From the NCBI GenBank assembly GCA_964411875.1, contig CAYPMT010000017.1:1-30536 (forward strand): a stretch of 30,536 bases of DNA, read 5' to 3'. Origin of the DNA: Aliikangiella sp964411875 (lineage in GTDB: Bacteria > Pseudomonadota > Gammaproteobacteria > Enterobacterales > Kangiellaceae). Below the pieces are notes generated by a model. The model was not told the origin of the DNA. It saw nothing but the letters and a program-made list of their open reading frames with translations, and made no database searches. Both the position numbers and the translations under genes were made by a program. How positions within the stretch are numbered: position 1 is the stretch's first letter; every line of letters starts with the position of its first letter. Below are positions 16,052-23,400 of this stretch, in pieces.

Positions 16052-17806
16052 CTATTTTTTAGGTATCGTATCTTTTTCAGAAGAACTATCTTCAGACGCT
16101 GTTGCATCTTCGTACATGATATCTAATTCGAGCGTTTCTTCAAGAGAACTATCATGAGAGGGGGATGTTTTTTTCACTTGAGTGACGGTTTTGTTAAGTT
16201 CATCACCTGAATCCATATTTAAATATCTCTCCAGGTAACTCGCTAAACGATTAAAAGACTGAAACATGAGTCCAGCTTCATCTTTTCTACTGCTCACTAA
16301 ACGGGCATCCATTCGCCCCATGGCCATTTTATTCATAGCTTGAGTAACCCTTTGAAAATCTTTTGATGTTTTACGGGCTAATAGCAATGTAATAATCAAA
16401 ATGATTAATAATGTTACCAACATAACACTAAAAATACTGGCCAAAGTTGCTCGTGATGCTGCATACATTGAGTTAGTGGTATAACTAATATAGATTTTAC
16501 CTAAATGCTTATCTGAAAAGTAGATAGGCCAATCAATATCAAAAAGTATTTCTTCATCACCTAATTTACGCTGATAAACTGTTGTTTGATCAACTAACTG
16601 TTTTAATACTCTATTCGATGGAGGGAAAAAGGGCTGGTCAATTCGAGCTTTATTGGTTGATGCTAAAACCTTATTATTTAAATCAATAACGTCAATACTT
16701 TTCACTAGATCATTTTTGCTTGATTCATCAACCATAACATTAAGTCCAACCGCATCTTGTAGTGTCATTGGTACAGCCATTTTTGCAGCAATCATCTGAG
16801 TTGTGGAACGACCATAGTCAAAAGTAATGCCTGATAAAGCTTTATTCTGAACGAAATAAACCACTGCTAAACTAATCCCCATAGTAATTAGCGCAACACT
16901 CATCATTATTGTTGCCCAACGCAATGACAATGATGTGTATTGGTTATCTTTATTATTACCTTTTTTATTAGAAAATTTATTTTGAATTGCGCGTAACTCA
17001 GTACTCACCTCGACAGCTTTTTGGTAACGTTTGCTAGGCGATTTTTGTAATAGCCTACGGATCAAATCTCGTAAGTCATCTTCTATTTTAGCGTCATCAA
17101 TAATAATAGCCGGTGGTTTTTTCTTAATAATTTGAGTAAATAATTTACCTAAGTCATCTGACATAAAAGGCGGCAAGCCCATTAACATTTGATAAATTAG
17201 AATACCAAACGAATAAAGATCAGAACGATTATCCACTGACTGTCCAAGAATTTGTTCTGGTGACATATATTCTGGCGTACCAAGTACTTTGTCATTTCTT
17301 TTACCGACTTTGCCTAGGTTTTCATCCAGCTGAGCAATTCCAAAGTCTGTGAGCTTTACCGTTTTTTTATCATTTACGATCATGATATTGGCAGGCTTGA
17401 TATCTCTATGAATCACGCCATGCTCATGAGCGTAACTGAGAGCTCTTGAAAGCTGTAATGACATGGCGATTAAAGTTCGTAGATTCAGTTTCCCTTGAGT
17501 TTTTAAGACTGTTTCTAAAGTTGCACCTTCTAATAACTCCATACCAATATACGGCTTATTATCAGCAAGGCCAACGTCATAAATAGTCACGATGCCAGAA
17601 TGTGTTAATTGTGCAGCTAAACGAGCTTCTTTTAAAAAAGCATCCCTATAATCTTTATCTTGAGCTAACTCTTTTCGTAAAACTTTTAAAGCGAGAAAAC
17701 GATCCAATTGAGGGTCATAAGCTTTATAAACAGACGCTGTTGCACCTCGTCCCACTTCTTCAATGATTTTATAACGGTTTAATGCTTGGGGGAGTTCGTC
17801 ACTCAT
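16052..17806 (-). CDS. Transmembrane Ser/Thr protein kinase with extracytoplasmic sensor and HAMP-like region
   Basis: This is a Hanks-type kinase. The N-terminal domain has the glycine loop GRGATASV (19-26), the ATP lysine Lys41, HRDIKPAN (133-140), DFG (154-156) and GTPEYMSPEQ (177-185). All catalytic residues are present, so it should be active. A membrane helix follows at about 296-318, then an extracytoplasmic region of about 135 residues, a second helix at about 455-477, and a HAMP-like segment (RVTQAMNKMAMGRMDARL). That is the layout of a chemoreceptor or histidine-kinase input module attached behind a kinase. PASTA repeats are absent. The C-terminal tail is acidic and Ser/Thr-rich. 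The upstream genes encode an FHA reader and a PP2C phosphatase. Confidence 0.92.
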   Translation of the reverse strand: MSDELPQALNRYKIIEEVGRGATASVYKAYDPQLDRFLALKVLRKELAQDKDYRDAFLKEARLAAQLTHSGIVTIYDVGLADNKPYIGMELLEGATLETVLKTQGKLNLRTLIAMSLQLSRALSYAHEHGVIHRDIKPANIMIVNDKKTVKLTDFGIAQLDENLGKVGKRNDKVLGTPEYMSPEQILGQSVDNRSDLYSFGILIYQMLMGLPPFMSDDLGKLFTQIIKKKPPAIIIDDAKIEDDLRDLIRRLLQKSPSKRYQKAVEVSTELRAIQNKFSNKKGNNKDNQYTSLSLRWATIMMSVALITMGISLAVVYFVQNKALSGITFDYGRSTTQMIAAKMAVPMTLQDAVGLNVMVDESSKNDLVKSIDVIDLNNKVLASTNKARIDQPFFPPSNRVLKQLVDQTTVYQRKLGDEEILFDIDWPIYFSDKHLGKIYISYTTNSMYAASRATLASIFSVMLVTLLIILIITLLLARKTSKDFQRVTQAMNKMAMGRMDARLVSSRKDEAGLMFQSFNRLASYLERYLNMDSGDELNKTVTQVKKTSPSHDSSLEETLELDIMYEDATASEDSSSEKDTIPKK

Positions 17807-17875
17807 TATTTACTGACTAACCTCAAAATAAAAAATACCCTTAACAAGTCATCCTCTAAAAAATTGACTCACTAG

Positions 17876-18403
17876 TTAAATTAATGACGTGTAATACAAA
17901 ATCCCAACAAAAGCTAATATCAATACAATTAACCCAAAAATATTCGATGCATCCATTTTTTGCTTAATACTCTTTTTTGGCAATATAGGTTTCTCATCAA
18001 CTAATGCAAAAACAAATTCTGCATCAGCAAATGAAACCCTATCACCCTGGTTTATGATTTGCTCAGTAATTTTCTCACCGTTAATATAGGTACCGTTGGA
18101 TGACAGAAGGTTTAGTAATTTCCACTGTTCTTCTTGTTGAATAATGTGGGCATGCATAGAAGAAACACTTGGCACATTCAGCGAAATATCACTGTTAGGT
18201 CGTCGTCCAACTTCTAGTTTATCCTTATCTAAGATAAATTTTTGCCCTGAAACATTAGGGCTAATACCAATTAATGCTGGTGTCGATGCATTTTCTGATT
18301 GTGATGAAATAATTTCTTCAGCGATCATTTTATTGACATCAGACAGATCAAACATTTGTGTGCCTTGAGGTCCTAGAGGCGTATTATTATCATTATTTGT
18401 CAT
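17876..18403 (-). CDS. FHA-domain protein with C-terminal membrane anchor
   Basis: The 175-residue protein reads phosphothreonine marks through an FHA domain at about residues 55-135. The binding residues are visible: GRRPNSD at 66-72, SSMHAH at 81-86 and SSNGTYINGE at 101-110. The last 20 or so residues are hydrophobic (FGLIVLILAFVGILYYTSLI), so it is probably a tail-anchored inner-membrane protein with FHA in the cytoplasm. The N terminus has GTQMFDLSD around Thr15, which could be a kinase site as in GarA-type switches; this is speculation. It lies nine bases after the phosphatase gene and 69 bases before the kinase gene. Confidence 0.9.
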   Translation of the reverse strand: MTNNDNNTPLGPQGTQMFDLSDVNKMIAEEIISSQSENASTPALIGISPNVSGQKFILDKDKLEVGRRPNSDISLNVPSVSSMHAHIIQQEEQWKLLNLLSSNGTYINGEKITEQIINQGDRVSFADAEFVFALVDEKPILPKKSIKQKMDASNIFGLIVLILAFVGILYYTSLI

Positions 18404-18412
18404 AAAAAACCT

Positions 18413-19204
18413 TTATTTAAATAGTCTTTTCAAACGAGCAACAAACTCATCAAATTTATTGACCAAAGTACTCTGATAAGTGATCGGTGAATTAATAAGT
18501 ATCACGCTAATATTATCTTTGCCGCCTGCCTGTTTAGCCGCTTCAACTAATTGACTCATTTTTTCTTTGTCGTTAATTGACTGAGCCAGAATGTCAGCTA
18601 TTTTTGAATCATCGATCTCATCGCTTAAGCCATCGCTACAAAGTAAAATTTGCTGTTTTGACTCCCATTGGTTTTGACAAGTATCAACATCGAGCTGTTT
18701 CATTTCTTTAGAGCCAAGGCATTGAGTAATCATATGTTTTTGAGGATGTTTGCGAGCATCTTCTGGAGAAATCAATCCCGACTTAAGTAAACGAACAACT
18801 AACGAGTGGTCTTCACTTATTTGAGATAATTGCTGTGTCTCACCATCCCACAAATAAGCGCGACTATCGCCAACCCAAGCAACCTCATACTTGTCGTCAA
18901 AACAAGATAGAATAACAACCGTGGTTCCCATACCGGACTGTTCGGGATTATTTTGGGCCTCTAGCAAGATTGCCTGGTGAGCAGTTTGAATACTTTCATT
19001 AAGCTCACCTGTTTTGGCAAACTCTTCAACAATCGCTTCAACTGCAAGCTGACTGGCTACTTCACCACAAGCATGGCCACCCATTCCATCCGCCACCAAC
19101 CACAAATTATCACCACAAAAAATACTATCTTCATTGAGCTCACGCACGCGTCCAACATCTGTTGCATAAACATATTCAAAAGTGGCTTTATCCGTTTGAC
19201 TCAT
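18413..19204 (-). CDS. PP2C-family Ser/Thr protein phosphatase
   Basis: This 263-residue metal-dependent phosphatase should reverse the action of the kinase encoded two genes downstream. The metal and phosphate motifs are all present: RELNED at 21-26, DGMGGH at 39-44, GDSR at 112-115, SDGLSDE at 190-196 and KDN at 229-231. It has no signal or membrane segment and is cytosolic. Being first in the operon, it is followed by the FHA and kinase genes. The set resembles the phosphatase-FHA-kinase regulators of type VI secretion, but no secretion genes are in view. Confidence 0.94.
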   Translation of the reverse strand: MSQTDKATFEYVYATDVGRVRELNEDSIFCGDNLWLVADGMGGHACGEVASQLAVEAIVEEFAKTGELNESIQTAHQAILLEAQNNPEQSGMGTTVVILSCFDDKYEVAWVGDSRAYLWDGETQQLSQISEDHSLVVRLLKSGLISPEDARKHPQKHMITQCLGSKEMKQLDVDTCQNQWESKQQILLCSDGLSDEIDDSKIADILAQSINDKEKMSQLVEAAKQAGGKDNISVILINSPITYQSTLVNKFDEFVARLKRLFK

Positions 19205-19381
19205 ATTTTTTCTTATAATTTAGAGCTGTTTTTACCGATAATTCGATTCAGGTGCACAATTATCACCTTTTCAATTTATATCAATACCTAAGTGTGGCAT
19301 AATTTAACAAGTGTTTCGAGTAATAAATCGAGCTAATATTACTCATATCCCAAAGTCTAATAAGTTGATTTATAAGACATA

Positions 19382-19411
19382 TTGATTATAGGCTACACTA
19401 ACTTGTATAGC
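19382..19411 (+). promoter_or_regulatory. Candidate tmRNA promoter
   Basis: TTGATT at 19382-19387 and TATAGC at 19406-19411 are 18 bases apart and end 10 bases before the mature tmRNA 5' end. A second TTGATT near 19364 with TATAGG is an alternative. Confidence 0.4.
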
Positions 19412-19421
19412 CTAAAAAATT

Positions 19422-19768
19422 GGGGGCGACATGGCTTCGACGAGGATTACAAAACTTAAGGTGCATGCCGAGGTGTCAGCGAACCTCGTACCCACTAGCT
19501 GAAAACTATAGTTGCAAACGACGACAACTACGCTTTAGCCGCTTAAGGCTAACTGTTACTTCTGAGCGTCACTGGTAGGAAGCTAACAGTCATTTACAGA
19601 GACTCGCGTGTAAGGGTGTTTGCCCCCCAAGCGTTAAACTTAAGCAAGCTCGCTTTTAACCGCCTGTTAGTCGGCAAAGTTAAAAGTTAACTTAATAGAC
19701 TAACTAAGCATGTAGTGCCAAGAGCAGCGGATTCGCGGACGCGGGTTCGATTCCCGCCGCCTCCACCA
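19422..19768 (+). ncRNA. ssrA: tmRNA (transfer-messenger RNA)
   Basis: tmRNA rescues stalled ribosomes with SmpB and tags the nascent chain for proteolysis. The 5' end GGGGGCG pairs with CGCCTCC just before the terminal ACCA to form a seven-pair acceptor stem, fixing the ends at 19422 and 19768 (347 bases). AAGGTGCATGCCGAGG and the T-arm GGGTTCGATTCCC are conserved. The reading frame starts at the resume codon GCA 19514 and encodes ANDDNYALAA followed by TAA at 19544-19546. The mature CCA is encoded. It is a one-piece tmRNA. The 3' end is probably used as an integration target; see the copy at 23382. Confidence 0.97.
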
Positions 19769-19775
19769 AATACGA

Positions 19776-19805
19776 AACCCCAACTGTTATCAGTTGGGGT
19801 TTTTT
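19776..19805 (+). terminator. Rho-independent terminator of tmRNA
   Basis: A 10-base-pair stem ACCCCAACTG / CAGTTGGGGT with a TTAT loop is followed by a run of T. It begins eight bases after the tmRNA CCA. Confidence 0.9.
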
Positions 19806-19863
19806 ATTGCCTGCGCCCCGCGCTACAGGCCATATGTAGTAAGGGTTTACGGACTTCGCGCCA
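19806..19863 (+). repeat. REP-like GC-rich element after the tmRNA terminator (copy 1)
   Basis: Right after the T-run comes GCCTGCGCCCCGCGCTACAG and then GCC, with imperfect palindromic ends GCCTG/CAGGC, and a tail reaching the N gap. A near copy follows the terminator at 19874-19904. Two such elements flanking a gap suggest a dispersed repeat. Confidence 0.55.
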
Positions 19864-19873
19864 NNNNNNNNNN
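19864..19873. other. Assembly gap (10 N) downstream of ssrA
   Basis: Ten N bases separate two repeat-bearing stretches. The real length is unknown, and additional island sequence, for example an integrase gene, could be missing here. Confidence 0.95.
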
Positions 19874-19904
19874 AAGGTGAACTGATCTCAGTTCACCTTT
19901 TTTT
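19874..19904 (+). terminator. Perfect-stem terminator right after the gap
   Basis: AAGGTGAACTG, loop ATCT, CAGTTCACCTT: an 11-base-pair perfect stem followed by seven T. No gene upstream of it is visible because the gap lies there; it presumably ends a transcript hidden in the gap. The A-rich left flank is lost in the gap. Confidence 0.75.
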
Positions 19905-19930
19905 ATGCCTACGCCCGGCGCCACAGGCCT
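19905..19930 (+). repeat. REP-like GC-rich element (copy 2)
   Basis: ATGCCTACGCCCGGCGCCAC followed by AGGCC resembles the copy after the tmRNA terminator, differing at a few positions, and stands in the same place relative to a terminator. The common pattern is GCCTRCGCCC, GCG or GGCGC, then YACAGGCC. Confidence 0.55.
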
Positions 19931-20088
19931 TATTAACTATAGTTTTGCTTTGCTCAACCTACTAGTTTATTCAATATAATGGATATAAGGTTATCTTAGG
20001 TTGCATTAAAATTTTATCATGCATTGGAATAGTAGTATCATCAAAATATTATCTAGAAAATAAGAACAATATATAACGAAAACTAAAC

Positions 20089-20325
20089 ATGAATAACGAA
20101 CCTAAAAAAACATCACTATCTGAAAATGATATTTTTGACCAGTGTCTTTTATATTTAAAGTGCCAGATGCTTGAAGCAGAAGCTTATGATGACATTCAAT
20201 TTGAAAAATTTTTGCCTAGATTAAAGCAGTGGTTAAGTGAGGCACAAAACGATTATCAAAAAGCTAAGATCCAAGCTGAAATTGACGCTTACAGCGATAG
20301 CTCCAAGCTTAACTTTAATGATTAA
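20089..20325 (+). CDS. Small acidic hypothetical protein (78 aa)
   Basis: I recognise no family. The sequence is predicted helical and charged, with FDQCLLYLKCQMLEAEAYDD and then FLPRLKQWLSEAQNDYQKAK; it has no membrane segment. The stop overlaps the convergent stop of the next gene by a few bases. It is the first gene after the ssrA gap, in the region I interpret as an island. The ATG has only a weak purine stretch upstream. Confidence 0.5.
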   Translation: MNNEPKKTSLSENDIFDQCLLYLKCQMLEAEAYDDIQFEKFLPRLKQWLSEAQNDYQKAKIQAEIDAYSDSSKLNFND

Positions 20326-20636
20326 ACATCAAAGTCATACTCTGCAACTTTTTTTGCGATTTTTTCTACAAGCTGTAGTTTCATTATTATCGCCATAACA
20401 TCATTTGATAAATCTTCGGCTTTTAATTTTATTTCCTCTGGGCTACCCGTATTATCTGAAAAAAATTCATCAATATCAGTGTCCAACTCCTCAGCGATAT
20501 GACAGACTCTATCTTCTAAACGATTAGATACTTCTGTTAACCAACGCTTTGAATCACTGAAATAATCAGATTCCCATAACTCAACTACATCACGAATATC
20601 TATAGCTTCTTCAGTAGAAAATAGATCTTCCATCAT
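20322..20636 (-). CDS. Small acidic hypothetical protein (104 aa)
   Basis: No family is recognised. It is strongly acidic and helical (MMEDLFSTEEAIDIRDVVEL, then HIAEELDTDIDEFFSDN). A very good ribosome-binding sequence GAGGTGAAG stands just ahead of the two consecutive ATG codons at 20636, which supports real expression. Its end meets the convergent 78-residue gene. The charge suggests a binding partner or antitoxin-like protein, but nothing in the sequence proves this. Confidence 0.6.
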   Translation of the reverse strand: MMEDLFSTEEAIDIRDVVELWESDYFSDSKRWLTEVSNRLEDRVCHIAEELDTDIDEFFSDNTGSPEEIKLKAEDLSNDVMAIIMKLQLVEKIAKKVAEYDFDV

Positions 20637-20995
20637 AATACTTCACCTCAATTTAATGATATTGCTAGCTGTAAAAATAAGTGCTGTCTGTAGAAAACTC
20701 ACGCTAATTAACGGGAGTAACCTTGTTTTAGGGAGGTGGAATCATCAACATGGCTAAAAAACATCCCCTTCGTCCACCCAAATGAGCTAACAGTAATCTA
20801 TATAAGCCTCGCTAGCAAATTTGTTACAGGATTACTCGCCACCACCAACTGGAAGCTCAATCAGGTTTGATTGAACCTTTTTGTTACATATAAGAGATTA
20901 TTAGTTATTGGTAGGTAAGGGGCTAAAGCTTGATAAATACTTAACTATTTCCATGTATTTATCATTATCGATTTTACTTTAAGAAAAAAGCCTTC
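20637..20995. other. Non-coding stretch in the ssrA island
   Basis: No normal gene is seen. A strong Shine-Dalgarno GGGAGGTGG is followed by an 11-codon frame (20750-20785), MAKKHPLRPPK. Near the right end a hairpin with a nine-base-pair stem, GATAAATAC at 20932-20940 and GTATTTATC at 20955-20963, lies just past the stop of the 67-residue minus-strand gene and could end its transcript. Confidence 0.4.
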
Positions 20996-21199
20996 TCAAA
21001 ACGACTTGAAAGCCTCAACATCACAGATGCTATCAATGTAAAATTGATGGTTGAATAGTTGATTTAACTCAAAACAGATAGACTCAGCGTCCTTGAGACA
21101 AAAGGCAATAGCACGTTGTTTTAAATTAAAAATAGGTTCACCAGCTTCATTAAAATCAACTAAATAACCTTTACCTTCACACCCAATATAACCATCCAT
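20996..21199 (-). CDS. Small hypothetical protein (67 aa)
   Basis: No family is recognised. The short protein runs MDGYIGCEGKGYLVDFNEAG and then FNLKQRAIAFCLKDAESICF, with three or four cysteines and no membrane helix. The start at 21199 lacks a close ribosome-binding site, so both the start and the reality of the gene are uncertain. It is isolated between two non-coding stretches. Confidence 0.35.
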   Translation of the reverse strand: MDGYIGCEGKGYLVDFNEAGEPIFNLKQRAIAFCLKDAESICFELNQLFNHQFYIDSICDVEAFKSF

Positions 21200-21505
21200 A
21201 CTTGTATTTCATCTCACCAGCAGAGCTGGTAATTAACTCCAGTAACACAATCAATCTAAACTTTATAAAGAATACAATATAACCAGGGACAATCAAGGGC
21301 AGGTTTCTGATAGCTGTGTGTGAGAAAGCTTACACCACTCCAAAAAAGTTACCCCCTAAATGAAAAAATGGCTTTGCCAATCAATTCTTTGTATGCCTAT
21401 TAAGACTCATACAAATAGAGCAATCTAGTCGCTAAAGTCTTCAAGTGTTATAGTACAGTTAGTTTCGAAATGGATAAAATAGCTAAAATCAAGGGAAAGC
21501 AAACA

Positions 21506-22513
21506 ATGACTCAACCAGACAATAACCAACAAATACAACTATACACATCCGAAGATGGTCAGATAGAACTAAGAGTATCACTCGATACTGATACTGTTTG
21601 GCTATCACAACGTCAAATGGCCAAGCTATTTGGAGTGCAAGTACCCGCAATATCTAAGCATCTAAGTAATATTTATGAGGAACTAGAGCTTGATGAGAAT
21701 TCAACTGTTTCCAAAATGGAAATAGTTCAACAAGAAGGTAATAGGTCTGTTTCCAGAACACTTGACCATTATAATCTAGATGCGATTATTTCAGTTGGCT
21801 ACCGAGTCAATTCAAGCCGCGCCACCCAATTTAGAATATGGGCTACACAAACCCTCAGAAGCCATTTAATTGATGGTTATACCTTGAATGAGCACCGTCT
21901 TAAAGAGCAAGGCATTGAGTTTGAGCAAGCTTTAAACCTATTATCAAGAACCCTATCTAATCAAGAGTTGGTTGATTCTAGTGGTAAGGCTGTACTTGCT
22001 GTTATTAGTGATTACGCTCGTAGCTGGAGCTTGTTACAGGGCTATGATGAACAAAGTCTTAAACAACTAAATACTAAACAATCTGATATGTTGGCTCTGG
22101 ATTACAACAGTGTTCTAAAAGCCATAGTTCAACTGAAACAAGAGTTAATAACCAAAGGGGAAGCAACTGAACTTTTCGCTCAATTACGCGGTGATGGTTT
22201 AGAGTCAGCGATAGCAACTATTGAGCAAGGCTTTGGTGATGAATTACTTTATCCGAATGTTGCTAGTCGTGCTGCCCACCTACTCTACTTTGTGATTAAA
22301 AATCACCCGCTAGCTGATGGTAATAAGCGCACTGGCTCATTTTTATTTTTATGGTATTTACAAGTTAACCAACACTTTCTTGCTAAGCCTGTAGAAAGTT
22401 TAATTAATGATAATACCCTGGTAGCATTAGCTCTGTTGGTGGCGGAAAGTTTGCCCGAGCAAAAAGAGTTAATGATCCGGCTTGTTGAGCATTTTGTTTT
22501 GCTAAAAAATTAA
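21506..22513 (+). CDS. RhuM-domain / Fic-Doc fusion protein
   Basis: The N-terminal part is a Virulence_RhuM domain: VWLSQRQMAKLFGVQVPAIS near residues 31-50, LDENSTVSK, then LDAIISVGYRVNSSRATQFR and IWATQTLRSHLIDGY. It looks like a DNA-binding or phage-Bro-related module. The C-terminal part is Fic/Doc-like, with HPLADGNKRTG at 267-277. This form is closer to Doc kinases (HxxxDANKRT) than to AMPylating Fic enzymes (HPFxxGNGRxxR). It should therefore modify a protein, perhaps as a toxin. I prefer the ATG at 21506 over 21470 because AAGGGA lies nine bases upstream; this gives 335 residues. No obvious Phd-like antitoxin gene is adjacent, although the small genes nearby could serve. Confidence 0.85.
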   Translation: MTQPDNNQQIQLYTSEDGQIELRVSLDTDTVWLSQRQMAKLFGVQVPAISKHLSNIYEELELDENSTVSKMEIVQQEGNRSVSRTLDHYNLDAIISVGYRVNSSRATQFRIWATQTLRSHLIDGYTLNEHRLKEQGIEFEQALNLLSRTLSNQELVDSSGKAVLAVISDYARSWSLLQGYDEQSLKQLNTKQSDMLALDYNSVLKAIVQLKQELITKGEATELFAQLRGDGLESAIATIEQGFGDELLYPNVASRAAHLLYFVIKNHPLADGNKRTGSFLFLWYLQVNQHFLAKPVESLINDNTLVALALLVAESLPEQKELMIRLVEHFVLLKN

Positions 22514-22520
22514 GGACACT

Positions 22521-23267
22521 ATGAAAATATTTATAATAAACCTTATTTTCTGTTGTTTACTCTCTTCTTGCTTTCAAAATTTGGCTTCTACAGAGCAGAA
22601 GTCAGAAAGTGATATTTTTGTTAATACAGTTCAAGCTTGGTCTAATAAGTCTGGTATTGGACTTCTTGAAACTAAACAAATTGGAAGTAATAATATTGAG
22701 CTTCGAGTTTGGGGAGGCTTTGGTCGTTTGGGTAATTATGGCGCAATTATTGAGCGAAAGAATGGCCAATGGAAAGGATATACTATCGATATTCAATATT
22801 ATCGAGTTGGCGCAACTGAAGCTCTTGCTAGAGAAAGAGGTCTGCTTTCACCTTGTCTTATTCAATCTATGTCAGATAGATGTATTGTCGAAGCAAGTTC
22901 TAGTTCTTATAATAAAATTGAGGAGTATTCACTCGAATGCCCTTATGTTGAGCTAACGAATAACGATAATACAAACTATGTTGATTTGTGGGAACAATTA
23001 GTAGAATTAGGTATTCTTACTTTACCCAAAATTATAGAACCAAGCTACATTAGTAAAAACATTAATGGTAGAAAAGTTATTACCGTCATTGCTGATGGAC
23101 ACCATTATGTTGTGGAGCTTAAAATTGGTAATCAATATCGAGTATCTAATATTAGTCATATTGAATATTTAGAATCACAAGTAGAAATCGGTAAGAATGT
23201 AGAACTAATGGCATCTAAATTAGATGACTTTCTTGGCTCGAATCTGACCATCAATGAGCGTTTTTGA
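22521..23267 (+). CDS. Uncharacterised lipoprotein
   Basis: The protein (248 residues) has an N-terminal signal peptide with hydrophobic core IFIINLIFCCLL and lipobox LSSC, so Cys17 should be lipidated. The remainder, with ELRVWGGFGRLGNYGAIIER and YVDLWEQLVELGILTLPKII, matches no family I know. It starts seven bases after the RhuM-Doc stop and is probably co-transcribed, although a periplasmic lipoprotein has no obvious link to a cytosolic modifier. It is the last gene before the suspected right island boundary. Confidence 0.6.
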   Translation: MKIFIINLIFCCLLSSCFQNLASTEQKSESDIFVNTVQAWSNKSGIGLLETKQIGSNNIELRVWGGFGRLGNYGAIIERKNGQWKGYTIDIQYYRVGATEALARERGLLSPCLIQSMSDRCIVEASSSSYNKIEEYSLECPYVELTNNDNTNYVDLWEQLVELGILTLPKIIEPSYISKNINGRKVITVIADGHHYVVELKIGNQYRVSNISHIEYLESQVEIGKNVELMASKLDDFLGSNLTINERF

Positions 23268-23381
23268 TATTGTTTATCATTAGTGAGTTGATTTTGGGTT
23301 ATAGTAACACTGAAAGTAACATTGTGAATTATGCAATTAGGGTTTATTTTTAGATAACAATAAGTTAGATGGCTAGTTAAG

Positions 23382-23392
23382 TTCCCGCCGCC
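23382..23392. repeat. Partial copy of the tmRNA 3' end, candidate attR
   Basis: TTCCCGCCGCC here is identical to 19751-19761 inside the tmRNA T-arm and acceptor. Flanks diverge quickly, so it is a short and possibly eroded duplication. Such duplications mark elements integrated by tyrosine recombinases at ssrA. It lies right beside the next chromosomal gene. Confidence 0.45.
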
Positions 23393-23400
23393 GCAAAAAC

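Noticed and set aside
18413..19204. Type VI secretion regulators (PppA/Fha/PpkA)
   Set aside because: The domain set is similar, but no structural or effector gene of type VI secretion is in the window, so the name was not used.
20750..20785. Eleven-codon frame MAKKHPLRPPK after GGGAGGTGG
   Set aside because: The ribosome-binding match is strong, but the frame is too short and no regulated gene follows on that strand; left as a note in the non-coding stretch.
20932..20963. Rho-independent terminator between the island genes
   Set aside because: The nine-pair stem is AT-only and has no clean T-run, so it is mentioned but not called as a terminator.
22609..22956. 115-codon frame overlapping the lipoprotein gene
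   Set aside because: It lies wholly inside the 22521-23267 gene in another frame, and only the latter has a signal peptide and lipobox.
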